DNA of 5,558 nucleotides from an uncultured Eubacteriales bacterium (GTDB lineage Bacteria > Bacillota > Clostridia > Oscillospirales > Acutalibacteraceae): contig ONSE01000220.1 in assembly GCA_900320415.1 (NCBI GenBank), positions 1 through 5,558 of the forward strand, in the 5' to 3' direction. The position numbers and the translations under genes were made by a program. Shown here one piece after another: positions 1-4,238 of this stretch. Every line of letters begins with the position of its first letter. The stretch's first letter is position 1. The notes beneath the pieces were generated by a model. It had not been told where the DNA came from and searched no databases. It was given only the letters and a program-made list of their open reading frames with translations.

Positions 1-22
1 CAGGACTGTTTTCTTAACGCCC

Positions 23-113
23 GTTCAAATCCCTTCGGATACTTAGCGGACAAAAATTTATGGGGTACCTTTGGGTACCCCATAAATTTTGGCCCGCCCG
101 AAGGGATTTGAAC
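23..113. repeat. 16-bp inverted repeat of the tRNA T-arm flanking the tRNA terminator
   Basis: The 16 bases at 23-38 (GTTCAAATCCCTTCGG) are the exact reverse complement of 98-113, which encode the T-loop, the 3' half of the T-stem and the start of the 3' acceptor strand of the tRNA-Arg gene. The copy at 23-38 cannot be the end of a working tRNA: the bases before it (GCCCG) do not form a T-stem with CCCTT, and no CCA follows. It is therefore a stray, inverted fragment of tRNA sequence. The two arms are not centred on the terminator hairpin between them, so they are not simply an extension of that stem. Origin is unknown; remains of a tRNA-targeted integration site or a local inverted duplication are both possible. 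Confidence 0.8.
52..90 (-). terminator. Intrinsic terminator of the tRNA-Arg gene
   Basis: A perfect 17-bp stem pairs 53-69 with 74-90 around the 4-base loop 70-73. Read on the minus strand it starts at the terminal A of the tRNA CCA, and its descending arm ends in TTTTT (complement of 52-56). The AT-rich base and GGGGTACC core make it a strong rho-independent terminator. Because the outer stem is A/T-rich on both sides it could also work from the plus strand. The hairpin leaves no spacer after the mature 3' end. Confidence 0.85.
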
Positions 114-166
114 CCCCGATCTCCGGAATCGGAATCCGTTGCGTTATCCAGCTGCGCCACGGGCGG
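90..166 (-). tRNA. tRNA-Arg, anticodon CCG
   Basis: Read from 166 down to 90, the sequence folds as a complete 77-nt tRNA. The acceptor stem CCGCCCG pairs perfectly with CGGGCGG, discriminator G follows, and CCA is encoded (90-92). The D-arm has GCG/CGC pairs around AGCTGGATA. The anticodon arm is closed by CGGA/TCCG, and its 7-base loop TTCCGAT gives anticodon CCG (130-132 on the plus strand), which reads arginine codon CGG. The T-arm has GTTCAAATC with three G-C pairs and two G-T wobbles. The first anticodon-stem pair (A-G) is a mismatch. The CGG-specific tRNA is a single-codon reader, useful in a genome with moderate GC. It has its own promoter and terminator, so it is a solitary unit. Confidence 0.95.
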
Positions 167-178
167 GTAGTAGGTTTT

Positions 179-207
179 ATTATACCATGTTTTATCCGTT
201 TTTGCAA
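179..207 (-). promoter_or_regulatory. Sigma-A promoter of the tRNA-Arg gene
   Basis: On the minus strand a -35 TTGCAA (202-207) is followed by exactly 17 bp and a perfect -10 TATAAT (179-184) preceded by TGG, which makes an extended -10. The expected start is near 172, giving a leader of only about 6 nt before the tRNA 5' end at 166. Strength and spacing fit a stable-RNA promoter. Confidence 0.9.
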
Positions 208-238
208 GTGGAAAACAAAAGAATTCTCTTTGAGATCC

Positions 239-294
239 ATTTTTCTTTCGTCTTTTTTCTTTCGTCTTTTTTCTTTCGTCTTTTTTCTTTCGAC
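239..294. repeat. 14-bp tandem repeat, polypyrimidine on the plus strand
   Basis: Four head-to-tail copies of TTTTTTCTTTCGTC lie at 239-252, 253-266, 267-280 and 281-294. The first copy begins with AT in place of TT, the last ends CGAC, and the middle two are identical. The 14-bp unit is not a multiple of three, so it does not look like coding sequence, although open frames run through it by chance. It lies upstream of the tRNA promoter on the purine-rich strand, and between the two divergent promoters of this spacer (167-458). Near-identical copies suggest a slippage-prone array that may vary in copy number between strains. Confidence 0.9.
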
Positions 295-375
295 TCTCTC
301 TCCAGACATATTTGATTCTTTGACCAACAAATCCGAAAAAAGATTGTTCATCTAAAACAAAATCGTAGCATATTC

Positions 376-404
376 TTGACATGGATTCCAAAATAATATA
401 TAAT
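376..404 (+). promoter_or_regulatory. Consensus sigma-A promoter for the small membrane protein gene
   Basis: TTGACA (376-381), a 17-bp spacer and TATAAT (399-404) match the consensus at every position. The expected transcription start is about 411, giving a leader of roughly 48 nt before the ATG at 459. This is the strongest promoter in the window by sequence. Confidence 0.93.
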
Positions 405-410
405 TATCTC

Positions 411-428
411 AGCGTAGTTTCGTACGCT
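411..428 (+). promoter_or_regulatory. Stem-loop at the 5' end of the leader
   Basis: AGCGTA (411-416) pairs with TACGCT (423-428) around GTTTCG. The hairpin begins where transcription is expected to start, so the mRNA would carry a 5'-terminal stem-loop. Such structures can protect a message from 5'-end-dependent decay. The same palindrome in DNA could instead be an operator just downstream of the promoter. The sequence alone does not decide between these. Confidence 0.5.
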
Positions 429-458
429 AAATTATTAATATCTTAGGAGGATATAACA

Positions 459-803
459 ATGTCAGGTAATCAAAAAACTCTGGGCATCGTATCCATCGTG
501 CTCGGCGCGTGCGCAATTGTTTTCGCGTGGTTTACATGGATCAACATTGCGGCTCTTATCGCGGCTATCGTAGGTATCGTGCTTGCCGTTATGTCGAAGA
601 AAGGCTTTGCCACTGTCGGCGAACAGTCCTCAATTCCCACCGCCGGTCTGGTTCTCTCCATCATCGGTCTGGTTTTCGCCATCATCGGTTTCTTCACCTG
701 CACCGTATGCGTTTGCATCGCTTCGCAGGCTATCGAGAAAGCTGCCAACGACCCCAACTTTGCAAGCGAGCTCAGCAGTGCGATCGCTTCCGCTCTCCAA
801 TAA
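459..803 (+). CDS. Small three-segment membrane protein, DUF4190-like
   Basis: A 114-residue, very hydrophobic protein of unknown function. Membrane segments are visible at about residues 5-24, 27-46 and 61-89. The first and last share a GLxLSIxGLxxAIxG style of glycine-spaced helix, which resembles DUF4190-type small membrane proteins; that family link is a pattern judgement only. Residues 63-76 are two tandem heptads (GLVLSII, GLVFAII), also repeated in the DNA. Three cysteines cluster at 81, 84 and 86 at the end of the last helix, followed by a short polar, Ala/Ser-rich tail. The start is well fixed: AGGAGG at 445-450 lies 8 nt before the ATG, behind a consensus promoter, and a terminator follows the stop. 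It is therefore probably a monocistronic, highly transcribed gene. There is no cleavable signal peptide or lipobox. Confidence 0.85.
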   Translation: MSGNQKTLGIVSIVLGACAIVFAWFTWINIAALIAAIVGIVLAVMSKKGFATVGEQSSIPTAGLVLSIIGLVFAIIGFFTCTVCVCIASQAIEKAANDPNFASELSSAIASALQ

Positions 804-826
804 GCTTTTTATCCGGTAAACAAGCG

Positions 827-860
827 CACAGTCAGCCCCTTGGCTGGCTGTGTTATTTTT
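827..860 (+). terminator. Intrinsic terminator between the small membrane protein gene and lgt
   Basis: CACAGTCAGCC (827-837) pairs with GGCTGGCTGTG (842-852), an 11-bp stem with one G-T wobble and a 4-base loop, followed by TTATTTTT (853-860). It ends the upstream transcript 24 nt after the stop codon. Its T-tract runs straight into the ribosome site of the next gene, so any read-through mRNA would carry this hairpin next to that site. Confidence 0.88.
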
Positions 861-871
861 AGGGGGGGTTT

Positions 872-1678
872 ATGTTTCCGCAATTTGAAATATTCGGCAG
901 GGTCATCGGCACCTACGGGATACTAGTCGTCATCGGCGGTTTCTTCTGCGCTCTTGTCGGCAGATTTCTGGTAAAACGCTTTGGGTTTGACCTCTTTGAT
1001 TTGATGCTGCTTATGCTTTCCATCGGCGCCGGGATCTTTATCGGGGCGCATATTTTGTACGCGCTGACAAATATCCGTAATCTGATCACCATATTTCAAA
1101 ACATCTCGGTGCTCTGGTTCGACAAGTTCTGGGAATTCTTTATCATGTGCATCGGAGGCATGGTGTTCTACGGCGGCTTTCTCGGCGGTCTCGCCGCGGT
1201 TCCCGTTTACTGCCGCTTTGACAGACGCGTCAAACCGCGCCAGCTTTTCGAGCTCTATGCCGTGGTTGTACCGCTGTTTCACGTATTCGGACGCATCGGC
1301 TGCTTTTTGGGAGGCTGCTGCTACGGGATCGAGTCTCCCTTCGGCTTTACCGCTCACGGCAACGCCGTCAACCCCGGGGTGAACGACGTCTGCCGCCTTC
1401 CCGTTCAGCTGATCGAGGCCGGCTGCAATCTTCTGATCTTTCTCCTGCTTCTCTATCTGTTCCGCAAACAAGCTCTCTCGGGCAGGCTGATATATGTTTA
1501 TATGCTGGTTTATCCCGTCGCGCGCTTTATTCTGGAATTCTTCAGAGGAGACGAGATCCGCGGCTTCATCGGGCCGCTCTCCACTTCCCAGTGGATCAGC
1601 CTGATTCTGTTTGCCGCCGCAGTCATCGGCTTGACTATGGATTATATACATACGAAAAAACAACGGGCTGCCGCGTGA
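872..1678 (+). CDS. lgt: Prolipoprotein diacylglyceryl transferase family protein (Lgt-type)
   Basis: A 268-residue polytopic membrane protein, close to the normal Lgt length. Lgt moves diacylglycerol from phosphatidylglycerol to the lipobox cysteine of prelipoproteins, the first step of lipoprotein maturation at the cytoplasmic membrane. Family landmarks are present: the first helix with TYG (Y15, matching the E. coli Y26 region), GGMVFYGGFLGG (95-106), the signature GRIGCFLGGCCYG (140-152) with the key arginine R141, RLPVQLIE (175-182) and ARFILEFFRG (217-226). Two classical residues differ: the E. coli H103 position is Y100, and the N146 position is C144. This variant may be a divergent Lgt or a paralogue with another acceptor. 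The ATG follows AGGGGGGG at 861-868 with only 3 nt between, which is tight; no better start is seen. No clear promoter lies upstream, so transcription may depend on terminator read-through. A lipoprotein that could be a substrate is encoded at 3222-3725. Confidence 0.88.
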   Translation: MFPQFEIFGRVIGTYGILVVIGGFFCALVGRFLVKRFGFDLFDLMLLMLSIGAGIFIGAHILYALTNIRNLITIFQNISVLWFDKFWEFFIMCIGGMVFYGGFLGGLAAVPVYCRFDRRVKPRQLFELYAVVVPLFHVFGRIGCFLGGCCYGIESPFGFTAHGNAVNPGVNDVCRLPVQLIEAGCNLLIFLLLLYLFRKQALSGRLIYVYMLVYPVARFILEFFRGDEIRGFIGPLSTSQWISLILFAAAVIGLTMDYIHTKKQRAAA

Positions 1679-1693
1679 TGCGGCAGTTTTTTT
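1668..1693 (+). terminator. Intrinsic terminator of lgt, overlapping its stop codon
   Basis: CTGCCGC (1668-1674) pairs perfectly with GCGGCAG (1680-1686) around a 5-base loop, followed by seven T (1687-1693). The last codons of lgt form the ascending arm and the TGA stop (1676-1678) lies inside the loop, so a terminating ribosome would cover the hairpin. Confidence 0.92.
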
Positions 1694-1694
1694 C

Positions 1695-1723
1695 TTGCAA
1701 AAAAGAGCAAGCTGTGATATGAT
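1695..1723 (+). promoter_or_regulatory. Sigma-A promoter of the 1759-4193 gene group
   Basis: TTGCAA (1695-1700), a 17-bp spacer and TATGAT (1718-1723) preceded by TGA, giving an extended -10. The expected start is about 1730, where a small palindrome GTGA-TTT-TCAC (1730-1740) begins. The -35 box follows the lgt terminator T-tract by one base. The -35 hexamer is the same as that of the tRNA promoter at 202-207. Confidence 0.82.
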
Positions 1724-1758
1724 ATATTAGTGATTTTCACGAAAAGGAGTTTTTTAAT

Positions 1759-2310
1759 ATGATAGACGGCGGATTTAATGAACAAGTTGTAAAACGTGTC
1801 AACAAACCCAAGCAGCTCATCATCAAGATTGTCTCTGTTCTGGTTCTGGTGCTGACGCCATTTGTTTTCGCGGGCGTCGCGATCCTGACGGGAATCCAGT
1901 ACATCTTTGTCGTCGGACTGTTTCTCACCCTCGCGGGGATCTATATCGTGTGGTATATCTTCTCCCAGCAGAAGGTGGAATTTGAGTATTCCGTGGCGGG
2001 AAACGATCTTGATATCGCGAAGATCATTTCCCTCAGAAAAAGAAAGCCCGTTTGCCGTGTGCCCATCAACGAGATCACCGAGCTGACCACGGACGAGAAA
2101 AAAATCGAGAACGTCCGCGTCACCAAGGCGTTTGTCGTACCGCGCGACACGGACGCCAAGGACGAGAACTACTACGCGCTGTTCAACAGTCCCGCCCACG
2201 GAAAATGTCTGCTGGTGTTCTCCCCCAACGAGCAGATCCTCGAGGGAATGAAATCCCACCTTGACAAAGGTCTTGTCATCAAGGTATTCTATCAGAACAA
2301 GAGAGCGTGA
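1759..2310 (+). CDS. Two-helix membrane protein with a cytoplasmic C-terminal domain (possibly DUF6106)
   Basis: A 183-residue protein of unknown function. Residues 1-19 are polar and basic, two adjacent membrane helices follow (about 20-44 and 46-69) and a soluble domain fills 70-183. The basic N-terminus and the RKRK at 93-96 suggest that both ends lie in the cytoplasm. The soluble part alternates short beta-like strands (VEFEYSV, LDIAKII, CRVPINEITELT) and ends in a region with YYALFNSP, GKCLLVFSPNEQILEGM and a basic tail. This pattern reminds me of the Clostridia family DUF6106, possibly with a PH-like fold, but that is recollection rather than proof. AAGGAG (1744-1749) lies 9 nt before the ATG, behind its own promoter. 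It is the first gene of a group with nnrD, from which it is separated by 4 nt, so the two are probably translated together. Confidence 0.82.
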   Translation: MIDGGFNEQVVKRVNKPKQLIIKIVSVLVLVLTPFVFAGVAILTGIQYIFVVGLFLTLAGIYIVWYIFSQQKVEFEYSVAGNDLDIAKIISLRKRKPVCRVPINEITELTTDEKKIENVRVTKAFVVPRDTDAKDENYYALFNSPAHGKCLLVFSPNEQILEGMKSHLDKGLVIKVFYQNKRA

Positions 2311-2314
2311 CCCC

Positions 2315-3181
2315 ATGCTGACGGACAGTCAATTTGTCAGAAACGCCTTTCCCCACCGTCCCGACGACGCCAACAAGGGTACCATGGGGACGCTTCTGAG
2401 CATCTGCGGCAGCTACGGCATGGCGGGAGCCGCTATGCTGGCGGCAAGGGGCGCGCTCGGAACCGGCGTTGGGCTGCTGAAGTGCGCCCTGCCAAAAAGC
2501 ATCTACCCCATCGCCGCGGCAAACATCTGGGAGAGCGTCTATCTCCCCCTCCCCGAAACGGAGGAGGGCAGAATCGGCAGGGAAAGCACCGATAGACTTC
2601 TCCGTGAAAAATGCGGTGCCGTACTGATCGGCTGCGGACTGACTGTGTGCGAGGATACCAAAGCGATCGTTTATTCTTTTATCGAAAAATGCAAGGTCCC
2701 CATGGTGCTCGACGCGGACGCGCTGAACTGTGTCGCGGATAATCCCGCCATTCTCCTTAAGGCGAAAGCGCCGCTTGTGATCACGCCCCACCCCGGGGAA
2801 TTCGCAAGGCTGACGCGCTCCACGCCGCAGGATATCAACCGCAAACGGGAAAGAGCGGCGGCGGATTTCGCGCACCGCTACCGCGTCATTACCGTATTGA
2901 AGGGCGCCGGAACGGTCATCGCTTCCCCCGCGGGCGAAATATCGGTAAACCCCACGGGCAACAGCGGTATGGCAACAGGCGGCAGCGGCGACGTGCTCGC
3001 GGGAATGACGGGCGGACTGCTCGCGCAGGGAGCCGATCCCTTCGCGGCGGCGGCAGCGGCGGTATATTTACACGGGCTGGCAGGCGACCTCGCGGCGGAG
3101 TCACTCGGCAAGACCGCCATGCTCCCCACCCATCTGATCGGGCATATTCCCGACGCGCTGCGGCGGTGCGGAATAAACTGA
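2315..3181 (+). CDS. nnrD: ADP-dependent NAD(P)H-hydrate dehydratase
   Basis: A 288-residue stand-alone carbohydrate-kinase-like (YjeF C-terminal) domain. The enzyme repairs damaged cofactor by dehydrating (S)-NADHX and NADPHX back to NADH and NADPH, using ADP, in the cytoplasm. Visible motifs: KGTMGTLLSICGS (21-33), LDADAL (132-137), TPHPGE (157-162), KGAGT (196-200) and the nucleotide-binding, catalytic segment NPTGNSGMATGGSGDVLAG (212-230) with conserved D226. The usual partner, the NADHX epimerase NnrE, is often fused at the N-terminus; it is absent here and must be elsewhere if present. The open frame extends back to a TTG at 2261, but the ATG at 2315 gives normal family length and sits 4 nt after the upstream stop, as in coupled genes. 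A weak GAGAG lies about 10 nt before it. A 40-nt gap without terminator leads to the lipoprotein gene. Confidence 0.93.
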   Translation: MLTDSQFVRNAFPHRPDDANKGTMGTLLSICGSYGMAGAAMLAARGALGTGVGLLKCALPKSIYPIAAANIWESVYLPLPETEEGRIGRESTDRLLREKCGAVLIGCGLTVCEDTKAIVYSFIEKCKVPMVLDADALNCVADNPAILLKAKAPLVITPHPGEFARLTRSTPQDINRKRERAAADFAHRYRVITVLKGAGTVIASPAGEISVNPTGNSGMATGGSGDVLAGMTGGLLAQGADPFAAAAAAVYLHGLAGDLAAESLGKTAMLPTHLIGHIPDALRRCGIN

Positions 3182-3221
3182 AAACCAAAAGGCATATAAT
3201 ACAGCATATGGAGGTGTCCGG

Positions 3222-3725
3222 ATGACCAGAATGATGACTGTATTATGTGTCTTTTTTTGCGCCCTGTTTTGCCTGGGCGGCTGCTCGCAGGGCAGGGGGC
3301 AAAGTCTGACGACCGATTTCGCGGCGGATTTTACCGCCGACTACCGGGGAATGACACTGGAGGGAAAGCTTACATACACAAGGCAGGAAAGCCTGAACCT
3401 CACTGTCCGTTCCCCCGGGACACTGGACGGCGTTACCGTCGGCTACCGCGGCGGAGAGCTGACGCTGGGCAGGGACAGCCTGCGCTGCACGGCGGACGAG
3501 GCGTATCTTCCCTGCCGCTCCTTCCCCTCCCTCATGAAGGACGCGCTGACTGCCGTCTGTGACGCGTATGAGAACGACCGCCTGAATCTGAAGGAGCATA
3601 CTGCGGAAGTCACCCTGCCGCAGGGAAAATGCGAAATCAAAACGGACGACAACGCGTATATCACCGAAATCACTGTCCAAAGCGAGGAGCTCCGCGTGCG
3701 CCTGACAGGAAACAGCGCGCTGTGA
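3222..3725 (+). CDS. Small secreted lipoprotein, possibly LolA-like
   Basis: A 167-residue lipoprotein of unknown function. Residues 1-20 form a signal peptide with R3, a hydrophobic core (TVLCVFFCALFC) and the lipobox LGGC, which puts the lipidated cysteine at C21; the protein should be anchored on the outer face of the cytoplasmic membrane. The mature part is rich in short alternating strands: a DFTADYRGMTLEGKLTY segment, then NLTVRSPGTLDGVTVGYRGGELTLG. The latter has the 'leave a fatty chain in a beta half-barrel' look of LolA/YdcC-type lipoproteins, an inference from pattern and gene position. C88 and C97 lie in the middle; C113 and C137 follow in the C-terminal half. GGAGGTG (3210-3216) lies 5 nt before the ATG at 3222 and supports it over the ATGs at 3231 and 3234. 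It is the third gene of the nnrD group. Confidence 0.88.
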   Translation: MTRMMTVLCVFFCALFCLGGCSQGRGQSLTTDFAADFTADYRGMTLEGKLTYTRQESLNLTVRSPGTLDGVTVGYRGGELTLGRDSLRCTADEAYLPCRSFPSLMKDALTAVCDAYENDRLNLKEHTAEVTLPQGKCEIKTDDNAYITEITVQSEELRVRLTGNSAL

Positions 3726-3752
3726 AGGGTAACAAAACTCACGCCGTAAAAT

Positions 3753-3777
3753 AATATGTAGTAGCTGTATATTTTTT
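3753..3777 (+). terminator. Weak AU-rich terminator-like hairpin between the lipoprotein gene and mazF
   Basis: AATATGTAG (3753-3761) can pair with CTGTATATT (3765-3773) around TAG, with two G-U wobbles, followed by four T. The stem has a single G-C pair, so it is probably a leaky terminator at best. If it works, it would lower mazF expression relative to the upstream genes. A TACAAT at 3789-3794 could be a -10 for mazF alone, but no good -35 is spaced with it. Confidence 0.35.
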
Positions 3778-3845
3778 CGCAATCGGACTACAATAACAGC
3801 AGACAGCCGAGCGATCCGGCAGAAAAATATTGGAGCGTGAAATCC

Positions 3846-4193
3846 TTGAATATACGTCGCGGAGATATCTATTACGCTGATTTAAGCCCCGTGGTGGGTT
3901 CGGAGCAGGGCGGAATCCGTCCCGTTCTGATTGTGCAGAACAATGTTGGGAACCGTTACAGTCCGACCGTCATCGCGGCCGCCATCACCAGCCAGCAGTC
4001 AAAAGCAAAGCTGCCCACCCACATACCGCTGCACGCAGATACATCGGGGCTGACAAAGGACAGCGTTGTTCTTCTTGAGCAGGTGAGAACCATAGACAAG
4101 CGCCGCCTGAAAGAAAAGATGGGACGAGTGGACGACGCGTCCATGTCCGCCATCAACAACGCGATCTCCATTTCCCTCGGCTTGCAGGGATAG
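3846..4193 (+). CDS. mazF: MazF/EndoA-type mRNA interferase toxin
   Basis: A 115-residue MazF/PemK toxin, a sequence-specific endoribonuclease that cuts single-stranded mRNA; the B. subtilis homologue cuts UACAU. Hallmarks: RRGDIYYADLSPVVGSEQGG (4-23), IRPVLIVQN with R25, and AAAITSQ with T48, which are the two catalytic residues of the Bacillus enzyme at identical numbering. The C-terminal LLEQVRTIDKRRL (77-89) is also conserved. Start choice: a GTG at 3837 lies one nt after GGAG (3832-3835), too close to be used, whereas the TTG at 3846 is 10 nt away and gives the same N-terminal length as Bacillus MazF. All key residues are intact, so the toxin is predicted active. No antitoxin gene lies beside it: the 120 nt upstream are too short for a MazE-like protein and the downstream side is metK. 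A bidirectional terminator follows. Confidence 0.93.
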   Translation: MNIRRGDIYYADLSPVVGSEQGGIRPVLIVQNNVGNRYSPTVIAAAITSQQSKAKLPTHIPLHADTSGLTKDSVVLLEQVRTIDKRRLKEKMGRVDDASMSAINNAISISLGLQG

Positions 4194-4195
4194 AC

Positions 4196-4238
4196 AAAAA
4201 CACGGACGGAAGGCATGCGCCTTCCGTCCGCGTCTTTT
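4196..4238. terminator. Bidirectional intrinsic terminator between mazF and metK
   Basis: CGGACGGAAGGC (4203-4214) pairs perfectly with GCCTTCCGTCCG (4219-4230), a 12-bp GC-rich stem with loop ATGC. On the plus strand CGTCTTTT follows; on the minus strand the complement of 4196-4200 gives TTTTT. It therefore ends both convergent genes. The plus-strand T-tract overlaps the last bases of the metK stop codon. Confidence 0.95.

Noticed and set aside
21..50. 3' end of a second, plus-strand tRNA
   Set aside because: The T-stem does not pair, no acceptor strand partner is seen and no CCA follows, so it is only a tRNA fragment.
14..391. Long minus-strand open frames across the tRNA and the repeat
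   Set aside because: They read through a clear tRNA gene, its terminator and a 14-bp repeat; the lysine/arginine-rich middle is just the translated repeat, and no ribosome site fits.
2261..2314. Upstream TTG start for nnrD adding 18 residues
   Set aside because: The extra codons overlap the previous gene out of frame, and the ATG at 2315 gives normal family length and tight spacing.
3195..3200. TATAAT as a promoter for the lipoprotein gene
   Set aside because: No -35 better than AATAAA or GAATAA lies at 17-18 bp, so the match is probably chance; the gene is more likely co-transcribed with nnrD.
3729..3794. Possible mazF promoters (GTAACA-17-TAATAT; TACAAT at 3789-3794)
   Set aside because: Each matches consensus poorly in one or both boxes; they cannot be told from AT-rich background without start-site data.
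3808..3822. GCCG-AGCGATC-CGGC hairpin before mazF
   Set aside because: Only four base pairs with a 7-base loop; too weak to claim an operator or regulatory structure.
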